Positions 10,660 to 23,853 of a stretch of DNA of 64,000 nt are shown in pieces. Origin of the DNA: Tubulanus polymorphus (taxonomy: Eukaryota; Nemertea; Palaeonemertea; Tubulaniformes; Tubulanidae); assembly GCF_964204645.1 (NCBI RefSeq), contig NC_134027.1:2282485-2346484 (forward strand), given 5' to 3'. Made by a program: the position numbers and the translations under genes. The notes beneath the pieces are model-generated. The model was not told the origin of the DNA. It saw nothing but the letters and a program-made list of their open reading frames with translations, and searched no databases. Position 1 is the stretch's first letter. Every line of letters starts with the position of its first letter.

Positions 10660-13290
10660 CCCTAGACCCCCTGCTGATAATCTGTAGAGCAACATCTGAT
10701 ATATCTTCGGTAGAGACCTGAGATTCATGTAACATTTAAGCTTATTTCCAAATTAGTAAGCAATATTCAACAAGACGAACATTTGCGGGAACAAATCTTA
10801 TGTAATTATGTTAAGATTTATAGATATACAGATACCGATAAGTTATCCATTTTGGTCACTTGTAATCTACCTGATGAGGGGTATCTTTCCCGAAAACGTT
10901 CTTCTTAATTGCTATTGCTTAGACTTTTGGAAATGAGATTCATTGTGTTGACGCTCTTATAGATTTTATCTATCAAATATGTACTCATTTCTAACGTAAG
11001 TGGTTCGAAAAGAATTTTCCTCATTTTTCACATGCACATAATTCGTATGCAACAAGGTAAGAACAAGTGTTTAAAACATTGACATTTTCCAGGATATATT
11101 TAAATGATTTTGTATTTTTCCTAAAATTCGAAGGTGTTTATCGGACAATGATTTTCATTTCAAGGTAAGAGTTAGTAGTGAGTGTGACGTCTATGAATAC
11201 GACAAACACCAATCACGAAATGACGTATGTTATGAAACAATTTAATATCTTCGGGAGCAACAATGGTTTTTTTTTCATTCGCGAAAAATTCAAGGAAAGA
11301 TTTACATGAAGATTCATCATTGTTCAATTCTTTTATTGCGTCTTCCTTTTTTAAGAAATACACAAACAGACAACATTCAAATATAATGTACGGTAGTATA
11401 TAAACACATTTTATTCTATATACAGCGTGTCGTACAAATCATTCAATCTAACACAAAAAGAAATATTTCAAATTGCAATAATTAGATTTTCCAAAATCAC
11501 GGATGCACTTAAAATTACTATATTTACGTTCCATGGTAACGTAGTAAACATTGTACCGACGGCGTTCGATTTACGTCAATCCGCCCTGACGTCATTCGTA
11601 GAGTTCCTCGACCTCAAGTATTATCACTTCACACATAAGCATTACGTAAGTTCAATGTATTTACACCAATTAATCATTAATCAAATTATCTACATATATA
11701 CATATATTAGTAATAAGCAGATTTATTGTGTCCTATTGTAGCCATAGTTATTGGTTCATAATATCACGTGCAATCTATAAAAAGTCACTACCAGAAAACC
11801 GGCAAAGGGATATAACGTTAGTGCTATCCTTGTCGAAATGGCAGAATTAATAGAATATTTCGAATTGTTTGGCTTGTTATAGGCTCTTTTTGTCGGTGAT
11901 GTGAGTACCCTCGGCTTCTGAAAGAAAAAAACAAATATTCGTTCGTAGTAAGATAGCCACACTTAATCGTGTAGAAGAGATAACACCAGCCATATACAAA
12001 TTCAACAAGAGATTAAAAATAAGATTAATCCATCAAAATTATTCTAGCTATCAAATCAGTCCGAAATGTCGTATCTTTCAACTTAAGATTCTAACTAAAA
12101 CTAATTCTAACTATCTGATGAATAGATTTTGTTTTCAATCTTTCAGATTTATATAGAGCGTGGGATTCAATTCTATTGGGCTGATTAATGATTATATATG
12201 ACTGCGCGATCCGACAGTCGTTTCTATAGCGCTTACCAGTGGTCGCGGAGTTGTTATTTTTAGTGACAAACAGGCGTGTGATATTTTAACTGCGGGCATT
12301 ACCAGATCACTGACCAGTTTCGTGGCTTCGTGTCCGCACGTTTTTCTTATATTTTCTTTCAAACATGAAACTAATACATCGTAATTTCTGCAAAGAAATA
12401 ATGAGTGACATTTGTGATCGTCTATAACGGTTAACGAAGGGTTTCACTCAACACGCTGTAAATCAATTAGAGATTCAAGAAATCCTACAAATTTAACGAG
12501 GTTTTATTTACTAAGGTTTCCTTTAATTAGAATTACGATGCATCATACAGCTGAGAGTACACGTAATATGTACATGAATCACTGCATGTGCTACGAATTT
12601 CCTCGGGTTAGAAGTCACTTATCAACGCCCCGAATACACATAGGATCGGGATAGAGCCTTCATTGAATAGATGCATAATCGCTACCGACAAGGGGTAGTC
12701 GAAAATAGTTGTAAGTTGGCACTGCAAGCGGGTAAGCCGTCGGTAAAATGGTGAACACGCCGCATCAGGTGCTGAAAGCATCCGAAAGCTGCAGATTCAC
12801 AAGAGAACATCTCATTTATAACTGATATCTTATTATTAACCGAGTGATACAGACAGTTAAATAGCGGCCGCGAGTTAGGATAATTGCTTCTTGGCAGCGG
12901 TTAAGTAAACTTGTTTCGAGTTCAGAACAAACAGGTAAACTAAAAAAACAAGCGCGCTCGCTCGTGTACATGTGTTTCGCCGTCAACAAAACGGTGCTAG
13001 TTCGTAAATCCGAACCGATGAAATTTAAACAGAACATTTTATCAGACTTATCAGGTGAAGATAAAGGTAAACGGAAAGCGGTAGGCGACGGAAAATGACT
13101 CAGGATTCATTGTGCGAGAGTTGAAAAGTTTTAAATATTTCTTGACCAATTTTGGAAGTCATGACTCACATTACAAGTTTCAGAAAAATGATTCAGATTC
13201 TTGCAACGTTCGCATTGCAGAGAATCGTATGATTTTTCATGGTAAATTTTACGAAGAAATTTCATCTATAAAGAAGGTTATCGCACACTT
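10660..13290. other. Non-coding interval after the PAN gene
   Basis: Mostly AT-rich sequence with short random ORFs. Two small items are described in the findings: a hammerhead-like CTGATGAG...CGAAAA motif at 10871-10896 and a possible stray cysteine-rich exon on the minus strand near 12840-12960. No complete gene was found. Confidence 0.45.
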
Positions 13291-13564
13291 CATACAGAGC
13301 TTCTTCCAACAGAAAATCCATTAGTGTGATTATATAATGATTTATTAACGATATTTATAGATGAAAGTGCCCGTAGATTAATGCCGAGAATGAACAGCTC
13401 CGGTAAATTTAGACCGAAAAATCCATTAACGTTGATAGCTCGAGCCAGATCGCTGCAGTGACTAGACACTGCGAATTTCTGTCACTGGCTGTGACTTTTC
13501 AGTTGCGAGGGCTCAATAACAAACAACCGTTATAAGGAAATCGTTTTGGGAAATTAATATAAAA

Positions 13565-13740
13565 TCTCACTCTAGGAATAAAAAGAATCCGAAATATTTC
13601 TTTGAGCTAATAATTTATTCGGCGTTTCGACAATCAGCCATCTTCAGGAATACACATAGCAATATTCATGAAGATGGCTAAAGTCGAAACATCATGAAAA
13701 CATCTGGGATTCTTTTTATTCTCAATGTATGATTTTACTC
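13565..13740. repeat. Fold-back element with ~75-bp arms (family D)
   Basis: Left arm about 13571-13651 and right arm about 13664-13740 are imperfect inverted copies. Shared blocks are GGAATAAAAAGAATCC (in inverse GGGATTCTTTTTATTCTC), TTTCGACAATCAGCCATCTTC and its inverse, and a short loop. The arms contain the string CATCTTCAGGAAT / TGAAGATGGCTAAAGTCGAAAC also seen in the larger fold-back at 29665-29922, so both belong to one dispersed family. Confidence 0.7.
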
Positions 13741-13844
13741 TATTTTCAACACAACAGCGTTTCCTCAATGGCTAGCTCTGGGAAGCTGTAAATTGATTAT
13801 TCTTTTTAATACACATCAATCGTCACATTATGGATAATACGTAC

Positions 13845-16239
13845 CTGCAAACGTTTTTCAATGCTTTGTTTCGTCCATCGACCGCTTCCACCCAATTAGA
13901 ATCAGATTTTACCCTAAAATCGCTGTAACACTGACTCGAAATTGTGCTAGTTCTGATGTAACAGTTCTGCTGTAACGCGTATACTGTAAAGATAGAATAA
14001 AAACCTGCATTGAACTACACAAATATTCAATGTTTATCTTAATCATTTTAGAGCCTTTAATTTTCCATCATAGAATTTCATGCAACTTGTACCACAACAT
14101 TTAGATCTGTTGACTTGTTAATCTATATTTGAATGTGCGACAAAATTCATATTTGATTCACGTCAAATCATTGCATTGCAATATCATATACATGTTATAT
14201 AGATACGACATGCTGCACATTATCTAGAAGTGATGACGCCGAGGGGATCATATGCGCTGAATTCAGCGAAGGAATTGTCACTTACAATCGAATAAATCTC
14301 TCCTGCTACATAACTCATCCAATATCAGCATATGATCGGTTTCAGCGTTGATCTGTTTCGTAGCTCTTGGACATTCAATTCTTAAACGTGTCAGACACAT
14401 CGTAGCCGGTCTGTATGTACTGAAGAATATATCATTCACGAATATCAAAATCTTAATCATCAGATAAAAACTGAAATATCGTTCCCTTATCCGACGTTAA
14501 CATGATAGATAAACCTCTCAAAGGATTATCTTGATAATATCACAAGAATAAAACATGTCGTATCAATTCCATGGTAACATATCGAATAACAATACCATAT
14601 ATACATATATATTTGTTAGCTTGAAATTTACTGTTTTTCTTATCATCAGAAGCTCATCGGTTATTCGAACGACATTTTTTCTTCTCCCAGAAGAGGGTTC
14701 GAATTGCAGCAAAATGAGATAGGTTGTGAATTATTGAACAAACTCCGAATGGCTGTTTCCGCTATTCGTAGATCGACCGAATGCGAGTGCAGGAGGACGT
14801 GTTTTTTCACAATCTTGTAATTGATGAAACGACAGTCGTTCAATAATTCAATGTAAGACAATGCGTGTTAGGCGCCATGTCTTAAAGTGCTCGAGGATAC
14901 CATTTCAATCCTGTCATACTTTATCTTGTAGTTCTTGTCAACTTAACTCGAAATTCGAATACTAGTACTTTTCATACAGACATGCATGATTTGGAATATT
15001 TGACAGATATACCCAATAAGAATTCTCTATTTGAGGGTTATTCATATGAAATTGGTTTTTCAATAAGTAATTTTGAAATATTTCTGCTTGGACTTTAAAA
15101 TCATTCGCTATTCCAAATCCGCAGATAAACCTGTCTACGAAATGGGCTGCTATTTTATTAGTTACCGCGAGGGTTTTGTAAATATTGCATTTTGCCTGCT
15201 TCATTACGATTAGAGTGTTCGTCTCTCGGCATTCTCGGACCACGGGGTTTGTAATAGAATTCTTATCGTAAATAAAAATCTATTCCACGATTTATGAAAA
15301 TGTCGCGTCGCGTCAAGAACTGAGAAGGTGCATTCAGATAGAACACAGGTTTTTCGTCACTATTGATGAATTACTGGAGTTCGTGGTGTTGCATAAATTT
15401 TCCTTCGCTAAAACGAAAACGATTTGAAATGTATATCTAGCCATCGGTAAGCTGTTGAGGAGCGCTTTATGATTCACGAACGTGGAAGAATCGGATCGGT
15501 CGAATCTGGAGAGAGTATTCAGATATCGCCGTTTCAACTGGCCAATGTGTGCAGATAATTAAGAAAGATAACAACGCTTCTAACCCCTGTGTACTGCATG
15601 AATTACATAAATAGAATATGAGGAATTATTGCTAATTATCAACCGATCAAACCTATTCATTTGATGAGGTTAATGATGAATTTGAGCGACGATTGGTAAC
15701 GCGGTAATTTCCATTGGCGTCAAGAAAATGTCATATAAATGCTGTTGATCCTACAGCGGAACTGTGTCTATTCCTATAGCAAAATAGCGCGATAAATTAG
15801 TCATTTATGGCCTTTTAACGGCTTTTGAAATGCAACAAGTTTCCAGAGGGAACTGTGTGACTTTCTAAACAACAAACACCAGGCAAACAACAAATGTCTC
15901 GTGAATTACGTTTAAATTGGATGATGCCGGCAGTCAAAAATAGACCTGTGAAATATTTCATATTCAACCCTTAGATTATCGTTTATTGACAAACTGTGCT
16001 TTTGACTTGAAATATCAGCAATAAAAGAGACACGTTTTAAAGGGAGACAACGTGATCGATGTCGACGATGTCTAGAATTACTTACGCGCATAAATAACGG
16101 AGGACTTCGACATCAACCCCGGTGAATAAACGAGTCGGTTGCTCTGTTATCACACGACTGAACGTATTGTACTGCGTTAAACACGTGCTAACTTCCATCG
16201 AAATGTTTGCCGGACACAGGCCAGTGACCTTTGCCACTC
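13845..16239 (-). CDS. Cysteine-rich, probably secreted protein; three internal exons (DUF19-like pattern)
   Basis: Three minus-strand exons with good splice sites and matching phases: 16239-16086 (enters phase 1, leaves phase 2), 14410-14286 (phase 2 to 1) and 13983-13845 (phase 1 to 2). They join to an open 140-residue frame. Key segments are GLCPANISMEVSTCLTQY and VLRYLCA, then MCLTRLRIECPRA and LDELCSRRD, then QQNCYIRTSTISSQCYSDF and KNVC. There is no stop and the cysteine spacing is regular. This resembles DUF19-type extracellular domains of invertebrate secreted proteins, but the resemblance is by eye. The first exon with a signal peptide lies somewhere above 16.3 kb and was not found. 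A possible last exon runs from about 13462 down to a stop near 13291, with a weak acceptor. Function unknown. Confidence 0.52.
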
Positions 16240-19200
16240 CTAGAAAACAACAAATTGGTGTAAGATGCACGTTTGGGTGTGGTTTTTCTAAAAAACAAAA
16301 AAACAAATCTACAAGAATGTCTTCATCATTTTATGTCGTTCGCAATCCGGCTCCGATGGAAACTATACTCCATCCATCTTATCCATTGCTCACATCGTGT
16401 ACTTACAAGTGCCATCGAAACCTGATTTCACGCAAACGATTATCCAGGCAACTTTTCATTTTTTATCATAAAGTATGAAACGATCACTTCAAACTGGTAA
16501 CGGCGTGGATAGATAAATAATCTCGAGCATTTTTATTCATATATACGGGTTACGAGTGAAGCGATCCAATAACGATATTTTGATTTTATCGTTAGTACAA
16601 AATTACTGCAAGTCGGTTGAGCTGAAGGAAAACTGAAGTATCAATCCTGGTAGTCTATACAGATTTCCTTATCATGCGATACGATCGAATAAGTTACCAG
16701 TCCATATCGACTGTATTAGAACAATTTTTTCAAAGAGGAAGAGATTTAATGTAAAGTGAGCATTTTTGTTTATTTTGTGACTGGAAATCGTGTGTTATGC
16801 AATACAGGTCGGGGTATATTAACGTTAAACACACGTAGCTCGTTTAAGCGACACATAAATCGTTTAAAACAAGCCGATCATGTCGATTTTACCGCATCGA
16901 AAATGATTGATGGTGTCGCCAGTCTGGAACCGCGTGGAAAAAGTCGCAGTCGCGGTATTGAGAATAAGCAAATATTAGCCAATTCTTACATCATCATCGC
17001 TGGCATATGGCGTTGATTTAAGAACTCCCATCGACTTCATCATTTAAAACTCACGAAAACCGGTGAATTTTAAGGGAGTACATGGGTGTAGTATAAGATG
17101 ATATGTAGAAACTTGTAAGTTACACTTTTACTGATAGACACTGCAGCGTACATCGCTTAGGAAACACGTAACTAGGCGTTATCTCGATAGTTTACACGGA
17201 TTCACCATCAGAATCATATCTCTTACCAGCTAATTTATGATACCCGTGTAGTTAAATTCGCAATATCACTGGCGATGCAACTCGCCACAAGCATTTTGAA
17301 AACCCAGTATGTTAGAATTGCCTATAACTGCTGTCACTGAAGAATATTTATCTCGGGGGTGGATTTAGGGGGCAGGGAGCCCACCTATCTTTGCCAAGAT
17401 AATTTTTTCACAGATTGGCAAAAGAACCTAGAAAATATCAACAGCTGAAAATATACCATCAAACCATGGACTCTAAAACTCTATTCGTCCTTGATTAAAC
17501 CAGTCGGAATCATTTTGCAAGTCATTTCTGTGAACAGCTGACTTGAAGTCCTGTCCAGAATGAAGCCTGGATCATTTTGATTTAAAATCACTCTGGATAC
17601 TCGGAAAATGGTACATTTTCAAAATTATTTTGTATTGAACTTGATTGGAAAAGACGAATTCACTGAAACAGGTGTCTAAATCATATATACACTCATACAT
17701 ATTCTACTAAAATGGCAGAAATGGCAGTACGAATCTAAACATTATTAATCTAAACATTATTGGAATGTAGAAACCGTTAAACCGGTGCGGAACGAGTTTC
17801 TTTAACAGAATATACGCGGTTAGCTATTGTTCTGATATTACAATCTTATCATCAGTGCCATCTTTCTGCCGCGGGGAGTCCTTTCAAAACTTAAAGTTCA
17901 CGTCGACTATTTTCCCTAAGCTTTTGAAAGAATTTTCAACGTTCTGGGTTAAAAGTTTCCTCGCATAATATGATATCCATTGCCGACTTGGTCGGTTTGG
18001 CTTCTTATACTTCTCGGGCCTTAAGAATATATCCGATGAAAGCCGACTGACGAATGTATTGCCAACATTTTGCCATATGAAATACACTACGCATTGAAAA
18101 GACCAATTCGGGACGTTTTGTTTAGTCTCTGAAAGGAGCTGCAATTTGTAACCCGATAGTTTTAAATGGATGAAGCCAAATAGATTTGGTGGAATCTATT
18201 CGACAAATCACAACAAAAGCAATGATATTCTTCGATTCATTGAGAAGGCGAGTGCCAATGCTTCAACTTTTTAATTAATGCTTGATTTCAAATATTGGAC
18301 ATCAGCAGAATCAATGAAATGTCAATTTGTCCACAGAGAAAATATTTCACCCTTACGACATACTTCCTCAAAATATTTTGTCAATAGGTTCTTATTGTTG
18401 TAAGATTGTTTTGACTGATTTTCCACAACCATAGACCCTACCGTTATATATGACTGGGTCACAAGGACTGTGTGGCGTTGAGGTAAAGATTATAGCCCGT
18501 CTAAAGCCGCTACCCTATAATTTTCTTAAAGAACTGTCGTCAATTCATCTTCAGTTAGCTTTTGTTAGATTAACAACCATGTACGCGCATAGTAGAGCCG
18601 AATACCCGGCATATAGCTGCTAACAACTTGATATATTTAGATTTTTAAGAAAGGCAGTTACTTAAAATTCATTCTTCGTCGATAGTTTTTCCTGAGTATT
18701 GTGCGGGTTGGAAAATATATAAAAAGCGTATCTAACTTAACTTGCAGACGATGCATTATTTACCAAGGCGATAAAAGGCAGCGAATGAACATTGAATGAT
18801 AATTTTTAACGCATTGTTAAATAATTATGGTCCTCGATAAATACCCCGGGGCGATCGAACGGGTCCAATACTCGTGACATACGGAGACGATCTGTTAAAA
18901 ATAAGGTTTTTTTTCCGCACGTATTTAATGGTCGGATGAAATTTCGACTGCTTTCGTATTACAGCTAACAACGACCAATGCATAATTGTATATATATACA
19001 CATCAGATTTATGACATCGGGGACCTGAGAGTGGTAACGATGAAGGACACTTTACCCCCGTACAGAGTCCAGACATGCAATTTACTACCACTCATAAATT
19101 GATGTACCTCCAGTTTATACGAGACATTTATATCAATCTATATTTGCGCTGATGTCTGTGGCCACTAGACATTAAACTGTTTGTACGTCTATTAAGAACG

Positions 19201-20330
19201 ATTAGATCCGATATTGTTTGGAATTTACCTCCTGTTCAACTGCGAAAAAAACCGGCTACGATGATGGGCAAATGATAATTGTTTTGACATCGACGCCAAA
19301 CGCGCTCATTTCCTAGAATAACACAAATGTTCATTATGTTACGAAACGTCAGATATACCAGTCGTGTATATGTCTACGATATATTTATGGGCATATTTGC
19401 GAGGGTATCTGTATAAATACACCCTGTACCACACAAAAACGAAAAGCAAAGTTAAATGCTTCGACGGGAAGGAAAAGCTGATTGGGACATTTCGAGTAAT
19501 TTTCTTAAGGATATCTAATTCCTTCCTATCAGGGAATAAAGATGCGACTGAATTGCGAGAAAATACCAAAGCGCTTTGGGAGAAGTATTGGCGTCAGTAG
19601 TCTGGGAGGCGACTATCAGATATTAGCTCTTCACTGAATCTCTTGGTATTCTTGAGATGAATTGATAAAATGCCGCCAAATTATTAGAATAACTGCACAA
19701 ATCGAGTAAACACATCATAACGCTGAGTAGGACCTATATCACGAATCAGTGAAATCTGTACATGTGAATATAGACATAGAAGACGAAAAAATGAAAATCA
19801 GAAGACTTAAGAAATATTTTCCGCTCAAGAAGCGAATGTAACTTTGTAAAGAAATCTAAGTTATAACTGATCACGAGTTATAACCTTCAAAGCTTCATTA
19901 TAGAAATCATTCTAGTTTATTGAAATTGTAATACCTGTTAGGATTAACAATGTCCATATCTTAAATAAATTTCCAATCTCCATCGTTAATCCTGTTTTAA
20001 TAATCCATGTCGGTTGTTTCATTCTTGTGTCGGAGGCGCGAAGAGCGCGAGGTTCATGTTTATTCCGCCGTGTTGCACAGAATAGTAAATTTTACAACGG
20101 GTCGACTGTTCTTCGGAAGCTCGCCGAGTTGTCAGCGGCTTTCATCGTAAACGAAGGGGCGGACTCCAGTTCACTGGCACGTAATGATCCACCGCACCAG
20201 CGATCTCTACTAGTATAATTGCTCTTACATGGATGTAACGAGACAAAGGCCTATTAATTGCATAAAAGAGAACTGAATGAAATATACATATTCATTTCAG
20301 ATTTTATTTCACTATATGTAGACAAATAAG
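16240..20330. other. Long interval without a recognisable gene
   Basis: Both strands contain only short ORFs (up to 118 codons) with no domain signature and no consistent splice sites. It may hold the missing 5' exon of the cysteine-rich gene below 16.2 kb. No repeat array, RNA gene or element with clear ends was seen. Confidence 0.45.
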
Positions 20331-21093
20331 CAAAATGAAAAACGACATAATTTACACCCAGTTAATGAAATGAGTTAACAGTTTTGTGAAATCTTCAACA
20401 TAGTTCGGACTGACACAGGTGGATCTAGCAGGCATCCATTACATCAATCAGTGTTTAAAAGATAGAATTGACAAACGTTAAAATGATATAAATTAATATA
20501 GGTTGATTACTCGAATAAATAATCACATTAACCGCTTATATAGAGTTACGTTCGAGTGATTTATAGATATCAATTTTCCGTCCACCACAAAAAAATTAAT
20601 TACCACCACCGCCATCTAGTAGCAAGTATTCAATATCAACTTGTAACATCTTGAACAAACACATATACCAAAACACGACGGGCGCCGCATACTAGAATAG
20701 ACGGCAACTGATTCTATCAGTACCGTATCCCCGTATATTCATGACGCCAGATGCATAAGTTATGAAATTTTGTTATTTTTGAGATAAAAATCCTGTCGCT
20801 GAACATTTTATAAAAGATTTGGTAAACAATAAAAGTAAAATAAAGTAAAGGAATTTCGAGCAGTTATTGACCATCCAATCGGTCCCGCAGCTTAAGTTTA
20901 CAATCAGGGACACAAGTAAGCAGGACACGGATGCCCGATGCATTTTGTTCGTTCTCGACTCAATGGAGATTATCTCACTTTCAACCGTTTCGATAAGTTC
21001 CAGGCGTGCTTCAAGACATTTACAAATTTTCACACAAATTGTTGCTTCGCTCAAAATACAAGTACCGCGCGTAACATTCTAATTGATATTTGA

Positions 21094-22119
21094 CTAACAT
21101 GTATTTTTGCGGTATTTCCACGAATGCAAAATTTCATCGTCGATTTTGAGAATCTCTGTCACATGACCCGCATGGCAAGATCGCTGTACAAACGGAAATA
21201 CACCCTGTAGATCGGCGCATTTTACTGAAACGACGCGTTTCATTTCCCAGGTTGTATGAGATACGTTATGGGTAACACACATTGTGTTAACATCACCATA
21301 CGCCGTTTCCATAACTTTCTCTTTGTTTTTCGGTGCTGGTAACCATAAACCCATAAATGGCACCTTCGATAACGGAAAAATATCATCGCGCCTGTGATTG
21401 AACGGACTTCTAAAAATGCTGTCGTATAATCTCCCATCCGCCTCCAAATACGGATAGACGTCAATAAAAGGCCACGATTTATTCTTGTATGAGATTTTCC
21501 ACGGCCTTTTCTTCGGCATTTTGATTTTTAGTTTCGTCACCAGCGCGTCATTCCTCTCAAACAAGTCTCTTATGATCCGAAAAGTGGCCATCGGTGACAA
21601 AACATCGAAATCATCGTCCCAAGGTACAGGTCCGTGGTGTCGATAGGCACCGATCACTGAGCCGGCATTCAGAAAAAATGTAGCGTTGATTTTATCCATT
21701 ATTTGAGTGAATAATCTAATGAGGTTTTTGTACTTCTTCCACACGCGTGGAGTCAACTCATGTTCCGTAAAACTCTTCACAGTTAAAGTATGTTGTTGAT
21801 TCGTTTTGATCCAATTATTCCTCACGCGATCAATAACCTTATAGTACATGAAAGTATTGAAGTCAGAACAGCATTCGATTTGTCGAATTGGTCGCGAAGT
21901 GTTCAGAAATTCTCGGCGCAATTTCTTCTCAGATCTATAAACTGTAGTCCCGGTAATCGTGTGATCTGAATTGTTGAGAAATCCTCGACGGAATGGTATA
22001 TTCTGATGTTTGTAAAGTGATGTAACAAAAACTTCCCAATAACGGATATAAGCTACGAATAGAACAGTTACCAAAATACAAATAAAATATGCGTAATTTG
22101 CGTTTCCGGCGATCATCAT
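21094..22119 (-). CDS. LicD/fukutin-like type II membrane protein, copy 1
   Basis: Intact 341-aa single-exon frame starting MMIAGNANYAYF. A single N-terminal membrane segment (about residues 9-25) makes it a Golgi-type type II protein. A stem region with CC at 83-84 follows, then the LicD core: INATFFLNAGSVIGAYRHHG with PWDDDFDVL at about 141-174, then KSWPFIDVYPY. The G-S-x-x-G-A-x-R...WDDDxD block is the nucleotidyltransferase-fold signature of the LicD family, which includes fukutin and FKRP (ribitol-phosphate transfer to glycans) and bacterial phosphocholine transferases. A phosphosugar or phosphocholine transfer to glycans is therefore likely; the real donor is unknown. All signature acidic residues are present. 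Family sure, reaction not. Confidence 0.85.
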   Translation of the reverse strand: MMIAGNANYAYFICILVTVLFVAYIRYWEVFVTSLYKHQNIPFRRGFLNNSDHTITGTTVYRSEKKLRREFLNTSRPIRQIECCSDFNTFMYYKVIDRVRNNWIKTNQQHTLTVKSFTEHELTPRVWKKYKNLIRLFTQIMDKINATFFLNAGSVIGAYRHHGPVPWDDDFDVLSPMATFRIIRDLFERNDALVTKLKIKMPKKRPWKISYKNKSWPFIDVYPYLEADGRLYDSIFRSPFNHRRDDIFPLSKVPFMGLWLPAPKNKEKVMETAYGDVNTMCVTHNVSHTTWEMKRVVSVKCADLQGVFPFVQRSCHAGHVTEILKIDDEILHSWKYRKNTC

Positions 22120-23853
22120 GCTTACTAAACAGAGACTTCAGAGAAAATATGTTCAATATGTCACTTTCATTATACAACCGTGCAGTACGAATAGTTACGA
22201 CGACTGGACAAGGGTAACATTTACACAATATTACATGGAGGATGGTCACCATATCAGCTGTAGTTGCCCAACAGCTGTAATTCTGTTATGCGTTATGGTC
22301 ATCGAAGCAAGTACCGCCCACAGTGCCACGCTGCACTGCGTATTCGTCCTTGGTATCAGCGTGGTGAACTTTCATTCAGCAAGTGAATTTTCAGGCGTAA
22401 ACCCCCTTTCTCGGGTTTTTCCCTTGAGAAAATAGAAATTCAGAAAATTCCCAGGGGGTTTTCAATTCCGCTTTAGCGTACAGAAAGGTTTTATGGAAAA
22501 TCTTATATTTGCAACGAAATTATCGGGTGAAAGTGGTGTCTTACATTTTCCGGATAGGATATCAAGGGGCTAAAGCCCCTAAAATTTTAATACTGCATGA
22601 TATCATTGTAAACATAAGTTAATGGGTAAACAGTTTTGTGAAATATTCAACATGGTTCGGACAGATTCAGCGGTCATCCATAACATCAATCAGTGTTTAA
22701 AAGATAGAATTGTCAAAAAGGCTAAATTGGTATAGGTTAAATACTTGTGATAACAGAGTCTTTTCTGGCTCAGATGTAATGAAATATCTACAACCATTAT
22801 TGCAGTATGATGTTGATAGATGTTTTTAACCGAATGTTCAGATGAGAGAGAGAGAAAAAATGAGTACATGTGCTTATATCGCCACCTGGCCAGTCCGGTA
22901 CTGATAAAAAGTCTTTAATACCCAGAATAACCCTTTAGAAATATAAAATGAATACACGTAGAGCGTTTCATAAAACTGGACCCTCGGAGAATGTTCCATA
23001 ACTCCGGTTGAAGGTCGGTGTTGGAAGCTGGTTATTTATGAAATTGCAGAGGGGGTTGGGAAGCTATCTGCAGAAAATGATCGGTGTGTGATAAACCAGT
23101 AAGAAGAAACATAGCTTGACTAAACACACTTACTAATTCCTAATTGCGCCTAACTGACCACAAGTGGATTGAAAGTAAAATCAACTGGATTCAGGCCTAA
23201 TTAATTCATTGCGCATTTTGCATTATGAACTTAAAGAACACAAGAGATCATAAGAAGACAGTTCACTGTTTCGAGTCCATATGACTAAGTTAATGATGCC
23301 CCTCTGCAACCTCAATGAAACTTGTCTTCATATATTGACTGCCACTGACGTTTTGGGCCATTTCTGGTTTTTTAATGCTCTGTTAACAACAGCCAAGCAT
23401 GAATATTATCAATTATAAAGTAATTAAGTTATTTTAGATATATTCAAGTTATTAGAACTAATGACTAAAATCAATAACATCTTATTCCAATCCTCTGAAT
23501 CACTCGGATAGATATAATAATCACATTAACCACTTATATAGAGTCGCGTCCGAGTGATTTTATTAATTTTCCGTCCACCGCAAAAATGTCACATGTGCCA
23601 AAAATTCAATATCAACATGTAACATCTTGAACAAACAACGTTTATACCAAACACAACGGGCGCCGCTTACGAGATAGATGACAACTGGTTCTAAATAAGC
23701 CGCTATATCCCGGTATATTCATGACGCCAAATGATGAAATTTTGATATTTTTCAGATATAGATCCTGTAGATGAAAGTTTAGCGTAAGACTTTTTTTTAA
23801 ATTTCCAAACAAATTTTTGCTTCGTTGCGCATGATGTCCTAATTGATATTTGA

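Noticed and set aside
14661-15537. Minus-strand ORFs of 66, 93 and 67 codons between two exons of the cysteine-rich gene
   Set aside because: They lack usable acceptors in the phase needed (phase 2 entry gives a stop for the 15537 frame), so they are treated as intronic chance frames.
16122-16478. 118-codon plus-strand ORF
   Set aside because: It lies largely antisense to a better supported minus-strand exon, has low-complexity composition, and lacks splice sites, promoter or family signature.
17341-17420. G-rich stretch near 17355 resembling a transposon end
   Set aside because: No matching inverted end or target duplication could be found nearby.
19339-19600. Overlapping plus and minus ORFs of 78 and 76 codons
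   Set aside because: Both are short, mutually antisense, and without splice, promoter or domain support.
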